From NCBI RefSeq assembly GCF_001641755.2, contig NZ_LRFG02000002.1:62001-126000 (forward strand): a stretch of DNA of 64,000 bases, read 5' to 3'. The translations under genes and the position numbers were made by a program. The notes under the pieces were generated by a model. That model had not been told where the DNA came from, did not search any database, and saw nothing but the letters and a program-made list of their open reading frames with translations. Positions 29,801 to 39,190 of the stretch are shown piece after piece (position 1 is the stretch's first letter; each line of letters begins with the position of its first letter). Source of the DNA: Microbulbifer flavimaris. GTDB lineage: Bacteria > Pseudomonadota > Gammaproteobacteria > Pseudomonadales > Cellvibrionaceae.

Positions 29801-29825
29801 GGGCCGCTATCATGGCGGCCCTTTT
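29801..29825 (+). terminator. Hairpin with short U-run between lolB and ispE
   Basis: GGGCCGC (29801-29807) pairs with GCGGCCC (29815-29821) around a 7-nt loop and is followed by TTTT. It could end or reduce transcription from hemA-divergent lolB into ispE, acting as an attenuator since no long gap follows. Confidence 0.5.
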
Positions 29826-29847
29826 CGGCCCGCGAAACGATCCAAGC

Positions 29848-30732
29848 ATGTCTCTGCAACTCCCCGCACCCGCCAAACTAAACCTGTTTCTTCGCATCCT
29901 CGGCCGTCGCCCCGATGGCTACCACGAGCTACAGACCCTGTTTCAATTGCTGGACTACGGCGACACCCTCGACTTTGAGCTTCGCAGTGACAGCGGGCTT
30001 TCAGTGGAGGCGCCGGGAGTGGATGTGCCGGAGCGGGACAATCTGGTTTACCGCGCCGCGCAGCTTCTGCAGAACACCTGCGGTACAGCGCAGGGGGCGC
30101 ACATCCGCCTGCAGAAGAGGTTGCCGGCAGGCGGCGGCATCGGCGGCGGCAGCAGCGACGCGGCCACAACACTGCTCGGCCTCAATCATCTCTGGCGCTG
30201 CGGTCTGTCCGTCGATGAACTGGCTAAACTGGGTCGACAGTTAGGCGCCGATGTTCCTGTTTTCGTTGCCGGGCATACCGCGTTGGCAGAGGGAACCGGC
30301 GAGCGACTGGTGCCGGTCAGAACCGCACCCTGCCATTTTCTGGTCCTCGCTCCCGACTGCCATGTGAGCACCGCGGCGGTATTCGGTCACCCGGGTTTGA
30401 CAAGAGATTCTGCCGCAATTACATTAGCGCACCTTCGCGACAGGGTGCTGGACAGCGACTGGCTCCAAAGCCACGCTGGCAACGATTGCGAGCCTCTGGT
30501 GGAGCAGCTATACCCCGAGATCCAAGCGACTCGGCAATGGCTGCAACAGCACGCCAGAGCGCAACTGACCGGCACTGGAGCCTGCGTATTCGCCGCCTTC
30601 CCGAGCGAATCAGAGGCGCAGGAGGTCCTCGAGCAGAGGCCTGAGGGTTGGCGCGGCTTTATTGCTGCCAGCGTCAACACATCGCCAGCACACACGGCGC
30701 TCGCGAAACTCACTTCCACCAGTGGCAAGTGA
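29848..30732 (+). CDS. ispE: 4-diphosphocytidyl-2-C-methyl-D-erythritol kinase
   Basis: GHMP-family kinase of the MEP isoprenoid pathway that phosphorylates CDP-ME. The 294-aa product begins SLQLPAPAKLNLFLRILGRR, with substrate motif DGYHEL and the ATP-binding glycine loop PAGGGIGGGSSDAA. The C-terminal LTGTGACVFAAF motif is present. ATG 29848 matches homologues; an in-frame ATG at 29812 lies in the loop of the preceding hairpin and is less likely. The order lolB-ispE-tRNA-Gln-prs is conserved. Confidence 0.97.
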   Translation: MSLQLPAPAKLNLFLRILGRRPDGYHELQTLFQLLDYGDTLDFELRSDSGLSVEAPGVDVPERDNLVYRAAQLLQNTCGTAQGAHIRLQKRLPAGGGIGGGSSDAATTLLGLNHLWRCGLSVDELAKLGRQLGADVPVFVAGHTALAEGTGERLVPVRTAPCHFLVLAPDCHVSTAAVFGHPGLTRDSAAITLAHLRDRVLDSDWLQSHAGNDCEPLVEQLYPEIQATRQWLQQHARAQLTGTGACVFAAFPSESEAQEVLEQRPEGWRGFIAASVNTSPAHTALAKLTSTSGK

Positions 30733-30742
30733 AAAAGATTAC

Positions 30743-30817
30743 TGGGGTGTAGCCAAGCGGTAAGGCAGCGGGTTTTGATCCCGTCATGCGTAGGTTCGAA
30801 TCCTACCACCCCAGCCA
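30743..30817 (+). tRNA. tRNA-Gln (anticodon TTG)
   Basis: 75-nt cloverleaf with encoded CCA: acceptor TGGGGTG pairs with CACCCCA, anticodon loop TTTTGAT gives TTG, T-arm TAGGTTCGAATCCTA, discriminator G. It starts ten bases after the ispE stop, so it is probably cotranscribed. It is identical in all 75 bases to the second copy at 36042-36116. Confidence 0.98.
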
Positions 30818-31024
30818 TATTTCGCTGACTGCGTTAATGCAGATCAGATCTCCGCGACTCGACAGGTTCGAGCCGACAAACTTGCGAAGCGAGTTTGGGC
30901 GTCGGAGTAGAAGTAAACGGACGGCGGGGCGCAGCCCCGAGCACGAAGTGCGAGACAACCGGCCGGGGCCGCCGGAGACCAGCGAGCCGCAGGCGACGCT
31001 AATCCTACCACCCCAGCCATTTTC
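30818..31024 (+). repeat. rtT-like unit after tRNA-Gln: duplicated tRNA 3' end
   Basis: The last 19 nt of the tRNA (AATCCTACCACCCCAGCCA) recur at 31001-31019, 202 bp after the genuine 3' end. The preceding part contains AGGTTCGAG (30864-30872), resembling the 5' half of the T-arm. In between are strong stems, for example GGGGC-GCA-GCCCC. The final stretch, GGAGACCAGCGAGCCGCAGG onwards, matches the unit after the second tRNA-Gln (36190-36240) nearly base for base. The arrangement parallels the rtT repeats of the E. coli tyrT locus. No protein-coding gene is supported. Confidence 0.75.
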
Positions 31025-31027
31025 ATC

Positions 31028-31057
31028 CCCGCCGGACTCATCCCTGAGACCGGCGGG
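31028..31057 (+). terminator. Hairpin after the first tRNA-Gln unit
   Basis: CCCGCCGG (31028-31035) pairs with CCGGCGGG (31050-31057). A second perfect stem, GCGGCAT/ATGCCGC, lies at 31089-31107. Neither has a U-run. They may mark the 3' end of the tRNA transcript or stabilise it ahead of prs. Confidence 0.4.
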
Positions 31058-31261
31058 ACACCCGGCCCGGCCGACAGGCTGGCTGGAGGCGGCATTATCC
31101 ATGCCGCACAGCTTACAAACCGGGTAAACGCCCTACCCCTTCGCGGCCGCCTGTGCCGCCACAGCAAAAGGTGACGCAATCGCGCGCTACAAGCTTACAC
31201 ACTGACAGGCATCTACACTTTTCACGTCCAGAAGAACTCAACAGAACCAAAGGTATTCGCA

Positions 31262-32203
<942 letters not shown>

Positions 32204-32390
32204 TGCCGTGATAACCGGGCCGCGCTCAGATTTTGTAGCGCTTTCCCGGCGATTCCCTTAGAATACGCGCCCGCCCGGCACTGCCGGGCGTTTACTATTG
32301 GGGATACGGGACTTTCCGTGCCCCATTTACAGCAACGCCAGAGCGGTCCGGTCGCAGGTCGCTCTGGGCAGACAACCCGAGGTTTACCCC

Positions 32391-33029
32391 ATGTCTGATT
32401 TCAAACTGAACGCCAACGTCCGCAGCGACGAAGGGAAAGGTGCGAGCCGCCGCCTGCGTCGCGAGGAAGGTCGTGTACCCGCCATCGTTTACGGCGGCAA
32501 GGCGAAGCCTGCCTCCATTTCCCTGCTGAGCAAGGAAATGTTCAAGGCCCTGGAAGATGAGACCTTCTTCTCCTCCGTACTGACCCTCGACATCGAAGGC
32601 AAGGAAGAAAAAGTGATCCTGCGTGACCTGCAGCGCCACCCGGCCAAGCAGATCCTGCTGCACGCTGACTTCCAGCGCGTATCCGCCAACACCAAGGTAC
32701 ACCTGAAAGTGCCACTGCACTTCCTGAACGAGGACAAGTGCAAGGGCGTGAAAGCAGGCGGCATCGTCTCCCACACCCTGAATGAGCTGGAAATCAGCGC
32801 CCCGGCCTCCAAGCTGCCCGAGTTCATCGAGGTAGACCTGGCAGACCTGGAGCTGGACGGCACTGTTCACATCTCCGACATCAAGCTGCCGGCTGGCGTC
32901 GAGTCTGTGGACCTGGCCCACGGCGAAGACCACGACCTGGTTGTTGCCTCCGTTCACATGCCCCGCGGCGCCATCGAAGCCGAAGAGGAAGGTGAAGAAG
33001 GCGAAGCGGCCGAAGGCGGCGAAGAGTAA
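32391..33029 (+). CDS. rplY: 50S ribosomal protein L25/general stress protein Ctc
   Basis: Long form of L25 (212 aa) that binds 5S rRNA. The N-terminal domain ([35 protein letters not shown]) is followed by the TL5-type beta domain and an acidic tail ([17 protein letters not shown]). ATG 32391 is used because homologues start MSDF; the frame is open upstream from 32298. The 187-bp leader has a possible -10 TAGAAT (about 32259) and the stem GCCCGGCA/TGCCGGGC, which may be involved in control. Confidence 0.97.
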   Translation: MSDFKLNANVRSDEGKGASRRLRREEGRVPAIVYGGKAKPASISLLSKEMFKALEDETFFSSVLTLDIEGKEEKVILRDLQRHPAKQILLHADFQRVSANTKVHLKVPLHFLNEDKCKGVKAGGIVSHTLNELEISAPASKLPEFIEVDLADLELDGTVHISDIKLPAGVESVDLAHGEDHDLVVASVHMPRGAIEAEEEGEEGEAAEGGEE

Positions 33030-33040
33030 GGGTCAATATT

Positions 33041-33649
33041 TTGGCCAAGGCACCGGACACACCGATCCAGCTGATCGTGGGACTGGGCAATCCCGGTCCC
33101 GAATACGATCGGACCCGTCACAATGCCGGTGCCGACTTTGTCACCGAGCTGGCGCGCCGCCACGGCGCCCAGCTCGCGTCCGACAGCAAGTACCGCGGTC
33201 TCACCGGCCGGGTACGGATCGGCGGGCAGGATGTACGCCTGCTGATTCCCACCACCTTTATGAATCGCAGCGGACAGTCAGTGGCCCCGCTGGCGAACTT
33301 TTTCAAGATTCCCGCCGAAGCCATTCTCGTCGCCCACGACGAACTCGACCTGCCACCGGGCACCGCACGGCTCAAGTCCAGCGGCGGACACGGCGGTCAC
33401 AACGGTCTGCGGGACATCATCTCCTCGCTCGGCAACAACCGCGATTTTATGCGGCTGAGACTGGGTATCGGACACCCCGGAAGCGCCCGCGAAGTGGTCA
33501 ACTTCGTGTTGCAGCGCGCCCCCCGAACAGAGCAGGAGCAACTGGCTGAAGCGATCGACCGCGCCGTCGACGTGATGCCCATCGCCGCCGAAGGCGATTG
33601 GGGCGCGGCCATGAAAACACTGCACACGGCAGCCACCGCGGCAAAATAA
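33041..33649 (+). CDS. pth: Peptidyl-tRNA hydrolase
   Basis: Cleaves peptidyl-tRNA released by stalled ribosomes. The 202-aa product has [22 protein letters not shown] with catalytic His27, [18 protein letters not shown] and [12 protein letters not shown]. The start is TTG 33041, with AAGGG upstream; no ATG or GTG is available before the conserved core. It lies 11 bp after rplY, so the two should be cotranscribed. Confidence 0.97.
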   Translation: MAKAPDTPIQLIVGLGNPGPEYDRTRHNAGADFVTELARRHGAQLASDSKYRGLTGRVRIGGQDVRLLIPTTFMNRSGQSVAPLANFFKIPAEAILVAHDELDLPPGTARLKSSGGHGGHNGLRDIISSLGNNRDFMRLRLGIGHPGSAREVVNFVLQRAPRTEQEQLAEAIDRAVDVMPIAAEGDWGAAMKTLHTAATAAK

Positions 33650-33722
33650 ACCTCCGCGGTGCCGGGTCGGTGCACCCCGAATCAACCGGCGCCACAGCGC
33701 CACTCGCAACGGAAAGAACACC

Positions 33723-34814
33723 ATGGGTTTTACTTGCGGAATCGTCGGCCTGCCCAATGTGGGCAAATCCACCCTGTTCAACGCCCTGACCAAAGCAGGC
33801 ATTGATGCAGAGAACTTCCCGTTCTGCACCATTGAGCCCAACGCCGGCGTAGTCCCGGTGCCGGACACTCGTCTCGACAAGCTGGCGGAAATCGTCAAGC
33901 CGCAGAAGGTAATCCCCACCACCATGGAGTTTACCGACATCGCCGGCCTCGTCGCCGGTGCCTCCAAGGGTGAGGGCCTGGGCAACAAGTTCCTGGCCAA
34001 TATCCGCGAGACCGACGCCATCGCCCATGTGGTGCGCTGCTTCGAGGATGAAAACGTCATTCACGTGGCCAACCAGGTACACCCCGTCGCGGACATCGAG
34101 GTCATCAACACCGAGCTGGCTCTGGCGGACCTCGACACCGTGGAAAAGGCTCTGCAGCGCTTTACCCGCGCCGCCAAAGGGCAGGACAAGCACGCCATCA
34201 AGATGAAGGCACTGCTGGAAAAGATTCAGCCGCACCTGGACGAAGCCAAGCCCCTGCGCTCATTCGGCCTCAGCGATGACGAGCTGGCAGACCTGCGCGA
34301 GCTGAGCCTGCTGACCATCAAGCCCACCATGTACATCGCCAACGTCGATGAGGATGGTTTCGAGAACAACCCGCACCTGGACGCAGTCGCTGCGATTGCG
34401 GCCGAGGAAAATGCCGTACTTGTCCCCATCTGCAACAAGCTGGAAGCGGAGATCGCTGAGCTGGATGACGATGAAAAGCAGGAGTTCCTTGAAGAGCTGG
34501 GTATGGAAGAGCCGGGCCTGAACCGCGTGATTCGCGCCGGATACCAGCTGCTGGGCCTGCACACTTACTTCACCGCAGGAGTCAAAGAGGTTCGCGCCTG
34601 GACCATTCCCCTGGGCGCCACTGCGCCGCAGGCTGCGGGCAAGATCCACACCGACTTTGAGAAAGGCTTTATCCGCGCCGAGGTAGTCAGCTACGCGGAT
34701 TTCGTCGCCTGTAATGGCGAGGCGGGCGCCAAGGAAGCGGGCAAGTGGCGCCTGGAAGGCAAGGACTACGTCGTTGCAGACGGTGATGTCATTCACTTCC
34801 GCTTCAACGTCTGA
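33723..34814 (+). CDS. ychF: Redox-regulated ATPase YchF
   Basis: Obg-family P-loop protein that prefers ATP and associates with ribosomes. The 363-aa product has Walker [34 protein letters not shown] (switch/G3) and a C-terminal TGS domain starting at [19 protein letters not shown]. The G4 region reads [11 protein letters not shown]. It follows pth, the usual neighbour. Confidence 0.98.
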   Translation: MGFTCGIVGLPNVGKSTLFNALTKAGIDAENFPFCTIEPNAGVVPVPDTRLDKLAEIVKPQKVIPTTMEFTDIAGLVAGASKGEGLGNKFLANIRETDAIAHVVRCFEDENVIHVANQVHPVADIEVINTELALADLDTVEKALQRFTRAAKGQDKHAIKMKALLEKIQPHLDEAKPLRSFGLSDDELADLRELSLLTIKPTMYIANVDEDGFENNPHLDAVAAIAAEENAVLVPICNKLEAEIAELDDDEKQEFLEELGMEEPGLNRVIRAGYQLLGLHTYFTAGVKEVRAWTIPLGATAPQAAGKIHTDFEKGFIRAEVVSYADFVACNGEAGAKEAGKWRLEGKDYVVADGDVIHFRFNV

Positions 34815-34836
34815 TTACCGCCTCACGCCCTACCGC

Positions 34837-34857
34837 GCCCCTCGACAATCGAGGGGC
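34837..34857 (+). terminator. Hairpin after ychF
   Basis: GCCCCTCG (34837-34844), loop ACAAT and CGAGGGGC (34850-34857) form a perfect 8-bp stem 22 bp after the ychF stop. No U-run follows. It separates ychF from the EamA gene. Confidence 0.5.
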
Positions 34858-34889
34858 ACCCTCCCGCCCCAACCTCGACGATCGTCAAC

Positions 34890-35804
34890 ATGCACCCACC
34901 CAACTGGAAAGTCGGCCTGCCGCTGGCGCTGATCACCGCATTCATGTGGGCCCTGCTACCGATTGCGCTAAAGGGCCTGCTGGATTCCATGAGCGCGACC
35001 ACCGCCACCTGGTACCGCTTTGTGGGCGCGGCTGTGCTGGCCGGCACCTATTACGGCTGGACCCGGCAACTGAACCTGAGGCAACTATTTGAGCGGGGGC
35101 TGCTACCGCTGACGGTCATTGCGGTGCTCGGGCTGCTGACCAACTACCTGACCTACGCCTCCGGCCTGCACTTCATCACCGCCGGCGCCGCGCAGATCGT
35201 GATCCAGCTGGCACCGCTGCTGCTGCTGACATCCAGCGTCCTGTGGCTGGGCGAGCACTTCTCACCCCGCCAGTGGCTGGGGGTCGCCATGGTGGTGGGC
35301 GGCCTGCCGCTGTTTTTCAACCAGCGACTGCCGGAGCTGGCGAGCGGTGCCGACGCCGATTACCTACTGGGCCTCGGGCTGATCGTGGTGGCGGCCGTGG
35401 GCTGGGCCATCTACGGCTTCTTCCAGAAGAAGATCCTGGGCCGCGCCAAGCCCCAGGACCTGCTGGTGCTGATCTACATTGCCGGCACACTGTGTTTCCT
35501 GCCGCTTGCGGATCCACTTTCCGCGTTGACGCTGGACTGGCTCGGCTGGGCCCTGCTGATCTTCCTCACCGCCAACACCCTGATTGCCTACGGCGCCTTT
35601 ACCAAGGCACTGGCGCACTGGGAAGCCTCCCGGGTCAGCGCTACCCTGGCACTGGTGCCGTTACTGACACTGGCGATCGGGGCCCTTATCGGCGCGGTCT
35701 GGCCAGACTATATTGAAGTGGAGCCGATGAACTGGATCAGCTGGCTGGGGGCTGCCACTGTCGCCAGTGGCTCTCTGTTCGCGGCAATCGGCAGGGGGCG
35801 CTAG
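34890..35804 (+). CDS. EamA/DMT family transporter
   Basis: Drug/metabolite transporter superfamily protein, 304 aa, with ten membrane helices in two EamA halves (LALITAFMWALLPIALKGLLD and LIVVAAVGWAIYGFFQKKILG). The motif ALAHWEASRVSATLALVPLLT near helix 9 is typical. Substrates of this group are usually metabolites or amino acids; nothing nearby identifies one. ATG 34890 has no strong ribosome site. Confidence 0.88.
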   Translation: MHPPNWKVGLPLALITAFMWALLPIALKGLLDSMSATTATWYRFVGAAVLAGTYYGWTRQLNLRQLFERGLLPLTVIAVLGLLTNYLTYASGLHFITAGAAQIVIQLAPLLLLTSSVLWLGEHFSPRQWLGVAMVVGGLPLFFNQRLPELASGADADYLLGLGLIVVAAVGWAIYGFFQKKILGRAKPQDLLVLIYIAGTLCFLPLADPLSALTLDWLGWALLIFLTANTLIAYGAFTKALAHWEASRVSATLALVPLLTLAIGALIGAVWPDYIEVEPMNWISWLGAATVASGSLFAAIGRGR

Positions 35805-35868
35805 ACACTCTTCTCAGGTGGGTTCAGGCGATGACGCTAACTCACTGAAAATTCAGCAAAAAAGGGGG

Positions 35869-35897
35869 TTGACAGCCCCACCCTGGAGTCCCATAAT
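35869..35897 (+). promoter_or_regulatory. Sigma-70 promoter of the tRNA-Met/tRNA-Gln transcript
   Basis: A perfect -35 TTGACA (35869-35874) and -10 CATAAT (35892-35897) are separated by 17 bp, followed by a GC-rich discriminator (TCGCGCCC), as in stringently controlled stable RNA promoters. The start point would be at about 35904, some 25 nt before tRNA-Met. Confidence 0.85.
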
Positions 35898-35927
35898 TCG
35901 CGCCCTCGGTTAGCCGAGACTTTCAGT

Positions 35928-36004
<77 letters not shown>

Positions 36005-36041
36005 TTTTCCTCCTGCGAGAGGCTTCTCGCAGCACCTTTAC

Positions 36042-36116
36042 TGGGGTGTAGCCAAGCGGTAAGGCAGCGGGTTTTGATCCCGTCATGCGTAGGTTCGAAT
36101 CCTACCACCCCAGCCA
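36042..36116 (+). tRNA. tRNA-Gln (anticodon TTG), second copy
   Basis: 75-nt tRNA with encoded CCA, identical to the copy at 30743-30817. It lies 37 nt after tRNA-Met, so the two are probably one transcript from the promoter at 35869. The spacer holds a small stem (GCGAGA/TCTCGC, 36016-36031). Three further copies of its 3' end follow. Confidence 0.98.
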
Positions 36117-36445
36117 TTTTCTTACCTGCTCAACCACTGCTGAAAAGCGGATAAACATAGGTTCGAGCCGGAGCTGGCGGTAGCCAGCGGAGACCAGCGA
36201 GCCGCAAGGCGACGCTAATCCTACCACCCCAGCCATTTTCTTCTCTGATCCAAACCCAATCCGGAAGCCATTCATTTGAGATGAAGCCAGATGGATCAGC
36301 GAGCCCGCAGGGCGACGCTCATCCTACCACCCCAGCCATTTTCCTCTCCGATCCAGCCTTTACTTCAAAGCTTTATAAATCGAGATCAAACTGGACGACT
36401 TAGTGAGCCCGACAGGGCGACGCTAGTCCTACTACCCCAGCCATT
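36117..36445 (+). repeat. rtT-like tandem array: three units carrying the tRNA-Gln 3' end
   Basis: The 3' end of the tRNA recurs at 36217-36235 (19/19 nt), 36321-36338 (18 nt) and 36425-36443 (17/19), at periods of 119, 103 and 105 bp. Each copy is preceded by a variant of AGCGAGCCCGCAGGGCGACG and followed by CATTTTC. Unit 1 begins with TAGGTTCGAG (36158-36167), like the 5' T-arm half. A degenerate fourth unit may follow to about 36525. One frame encodes the recurring peptide ATLILPPQPFSS in successive units, but no ribosome site supports translation. Confidence 0.8.
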
Positions 36446-36605
36446 TTCTCCCCTGTTCCGGAAGCCACCTCAGAAGCTATCTATCTGAGTTGAAGCTGAA
36501 GGGACCAGTGGGGCCAGTGAGCAGCGCACTCGCCGAGCGCCAGCGATCCCGGGGAGCTTAGCGGGAAAAGAGTGAGGGCGAATAGATTTCAAGCCGGGCC
36601 GGAAT
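36446..36605. other. Spacer after the tRNA repeat array
   Basis: Part of the 489-bp stretch between tRNA-Gln and the TauE-like gene. The first 80 bases resemble the repeat spacer (CCGGAAGCCA, then TGAGTTGAAGC), suggesting a decayed fourth unit without the tRNA end. The stem GGCCGG/CCGGCC at about 36597-36615 overlaps the stop codon of the convergent gene and may end transcription from both sides. No gene seen. Confidence 0.45.
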
Positions 36606-37640
36606 TCATCCGGCCTGGGGCACCTGAATGCCGCTGGAAGACAGGCCTGAGGACGCCTCAGGACGAGGACGCCGCCGACCAATCGACCGCAGCCATTCGA
36701 AGCCGAGAAGCCCCAACAGCACGGTCGCAGCCACGATTACCGCACCCGCGGGACCGATGGCCTGCCACTCCACGTAGCAGGTCCAGAACAGCTGCACCAC
36801 GCACAAGCAGGCCACCACCAGCAGTGTGGGCTTGCGACCAATCAGGCTGACCACAAACACCCCCAGGGGCGCCCCAAGGGCAACCACGGGTGCCGCCGCC
36901 ATCCAGTTGCCAAACACCTGAGGGTGCCAGTCGCCAGACAGGCTTTTGACGACCACGCCGATCACGGAACTGAATGCCATGATGACCACAGACGTGGGAA
37001 TCGCCACTTTCAGATCCACGCGACACATCAGCACCAGCACCGCGTAAATCAGCATATCGATGCCAACCCCGGTCGTCGCCACCGCAGAGGCACCGGCCAC
37101 AGCGCCAAGCCAGGCTCCAAGCCGAAAATCCCGCTGCGGCTCACTGTGGGGACAGGCGTTATGCGCTGTGATCTCATTGAGCCGATACAGGTGCAGGAGG
37201 CCAAAACTGCCCCATAGCACGGCAAACACCAGCTTGACCCACAGGTCAGGTATGGCCGGTGCCACGAACAGAATGCCGAGTGGTGTCCCCAACAGGGAGC
37301 CAAGCATGGCACCGCGCAGCATCGGCCACGCCAGTGTCTGGTGGCGGGCCAGAATAAAGAGGCTTGCGCTGACCATACCGATGGACTGAACTGCGAAACT
37401 GAAGTCGCGCCCGAGACTTGCGGGCATATCGAACAGCAATACCAGCACCGGGAAGCCGACCGTGCCGCCACCCATAGGCGTGGACCCGGCGGCGTAACTG
37501 CCGATAGCCATGGACAGCGCCATTGGCCAGTGCTCGCTGGCCAAGCCCCAGTGCCCCAGCCCGAAGGCGAGCAGTAGCCAGGCCACATAAAACAGCAGCA
37601 GACCCGCTAGCCAGAGCTTCATGCCCCTCAACAGCGCCAT
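36606..37640 (-). CDS. TauE/SafE family membrane transporter
   Basis: Sulfite exporter TauE/SafE family protein, 344 aa, with about eight membrane helices. The first repeat contains GSYAAGSTPMGGGTVGFPVLVLLF and the second ASAVATTGVGIDMLIYAVLVL, the duplicated motif of this family. Members export sulfonates or small organic anions; the substrate here is unknown. ATG 37640 overlaps the stop of the halogenase-like gene (TGATG), so it is translationally coupled to that cassette. GTG 37643 is an alternative start. Confidence 0.85.
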   Translation of the reverse strand: MALLRGMKLWLAGLLLFYVAWLLLAFGLGHWGLASEHWPMALSMAIGSYAAGSTPMGGGTVGFPVLVLLFDMPASLGRDFSFAVQSIGMVSASLFILARHQTLAWPMLRGAMLGSLLGTPLGILFVAPAIPDLWVKLVFAVLWGSFGLLHLYRLNEITAHNACPHSEPQRDFRLGAWLGAVAGASAVATTGVGIDMLIYAVLVLMCRVDLKVAIPTSVVIMAFSSVIGVVVKSLSGDWHPQVFGNWMAAAPVVALGAPLGVFVVSLIGRKPTLLVVACLCVVQLFWTCYVEWQAIGPAGAVIVAATVLLGLLGFEWLRSIGRRRPRPEASSGLSSSGIQVPQAG

Positions 37641-39184
37641 CACCCGACCTCTATCATCTCGGGCCGCACTTCTGCGGGCAGGGTACGCAGGAAAGCCTTG
37701 TGTTCCATTGACGCCACTTTCGCGCGACGAACCATGTCTTCAAAGCGCTGGAACAGTCCTTGCTGCTCCTCTTCTGAGAGCACGAACTCGAGGTCTGGCT
37801 TGTGCTGCATTCCGTAGAGTACGTACCGATAGCTGGAATCGGTGAAGATACTGGAGTAACTACCGGCGAAGTCCTGGTACTCACAGATTTTGTGCCGCCA
37901 GATTTCCAGCTGACGCTGCAGCCAGGGGCAATGCTCCACCGTTGCCGAAGCCCCGCGCCAAAAATCACTGTCATCGCGATCACTGAGGCAGTAGTGCAGG
38001 ACAATGAACTGTTTCAGGTCGTGATAGAAGCCACGCATTTTTTCGTTGTAGGCATCGCGAAGCGCCTGGGGCACCTCCCCTGCAGCGAGATGTGTCGCCA
38101 GCAGGCTCACCCCCAAGTGGATCATATGCAGCCCCGTGGATTCCAGAGGCTCGATAAATCCGCCGCTGAGGCCAATAGCTACGCAGTTACCGATCCAGAA
38201 TCGGTCCCTGCAGCCCACCTTCATTTCCAGATGCGTGCACTTGAGAGACTCGCTGTCCGGGCCGAGAAATTCACGCAGCTCCCGCTCCGCCTCTTCCGGC
38301 GAAATGCGGTCCGAGTCATACACGTAGCCACTGCCCTGACGATTGACCAGGTCAATCTGCCAAGCCCAACCATTACTGAGCGCGGTAGCTACGGTATAGG
38401 GTTTGGGTCCATCGCCCTCCGGCAGAGGGCGCTGGATCGCAACCGCGCGATCACACGGCAGCGCATCCGAGAAGGAGTGCCAGTTGTCTTCGGCGAGCTT
38501 TTCCAGGAGTAACCCGCGAAAGCCACTACAGTCGACGAAAAAATCACCGGTAAACTCGCCGCGATCCGTAGTCACGCTCAGCACTCGGTCTCCCTCTACC
38601 GTGACATCAGAAACGCTGGCCTCTACGTGCTCTACGCCAGCCTCCACCGCGTTCTTTCGCAGGTAGCGGGCGAGCAGCTTCGCATCCAGGTGATAACCAT
38701 AGGGTGTCACTGCCTGAAAAGGCGGGGACGACATCGTTTTCGGGCAACGCCCCTCCTCAATAAGGTGGGCATTGAGACTTACCGCCTGATCGTAGCGCTG
38801 CCATGCATCCCGATTGGCAATAAACCAGGCGGAGGAAATATCCACAGAGCCACCCGGCTGTTGCTGGTCGAAAGGATGGAAATACTCATGCGGCTCGCTG
38901 CCTTGCGGTTTATTCCAGTTGCGGAACATGATGCCCGCCTTTACCGTGGCATTGGTCTCCGCCATCAGCTCTGCTTCATCAAGCCCCATCGCGGCAAAAA
39001 AGAAGCGGATGCTATGTACCGTGGCTTCCCCCACGCCGATGATGCCCACGTCCGGGCTCTCAATGAGACGAATAGAAAAGTTCTTTTTTCCGCGGTTGAA
39101 ATAACGGTTGAGGTAAATGGCCGTCATCCAGCCGGCAGAACCGCCACCGATAATATTGATGACCCTTGTCTGCTTTTCTTTCAT
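37640..39184 (-). CDS. Tryptophan-halogenase-like flavoprotein (1)
   Basis: Member of the flavin-dependent tryptophan halogenase family, 514 aa. It has the FAD motif IIGGGSAGWMTA (residues 11-22), IGVGEATVHSIR, and Lys82 (NATVKAGIMF) at the position of the catalytic lysine of PrnA. The diagnostic WxWxIP motif is altered: W273-A-W275-Q-I-D278. PLESTGLHMIH keeps the Glu equivalent. Family members of this type occur next to TonB receptors and SapC in polysaccharide degraders and have no proven halogenase reaction. It lies 6 bp after the second paralogue and is coupled to the TauE-like gene. Confidence 0.88.
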   Translation of the reverse strand: MKEKQTRVINIIGGGSAGWMTAIYLNRYFNRGKKNFSIRLIESPDVGIIGVGEATVHSIRFFFAAMGLDEAELMAETNATVKAGIMFRNWNKPQGSEPHEYFHPFDQQQPGGSVDISSAWFIANRDAWQRYDQAVSLNAHLIEEGRCPKTMSSPPFQAVTPYGYHLDAKLLARYLRKNAVEAGVEHVEASVSDVTVEGDRVLSVTTDRGEFTGDFFVDCSGFRGLLLEKLAEDNWHSFSDALPCDRAVAIQRPLPEGDGPKPYTVATALSNGWAWQIDLVNRQGSGYVYDSDRISPEEAERELREFLGPDSESLKCTHLEMKVGCRDRFWIGNCVAIGLSGGFIEPLESTGLHMIHLGVSLLATHLAAGEVPQALRDAYNEKMRGFYHDLKQFIVLHYCLSDRDDSDFWRGASATVEHCPWLQRQLEIWRHKICEYQDFAGSYSSIFTDSSYRYVLYGMQHKPDLEFVLSEEEQQGLFQRFEDMVRRAKVASMEHKAFLRTLPAEVRPEMIEVG

Positions 39185-39190
39185 GGTTTT

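Noticed and set aside
31001-31019. tRNA-Gln 3' fragments as tRNA pseudogenes or attachment sites of an integrated element
   Set aside because: Only the last 19 nt are present, they recur at regular short spacing, and no integrase or cargo genes lie between the copies.
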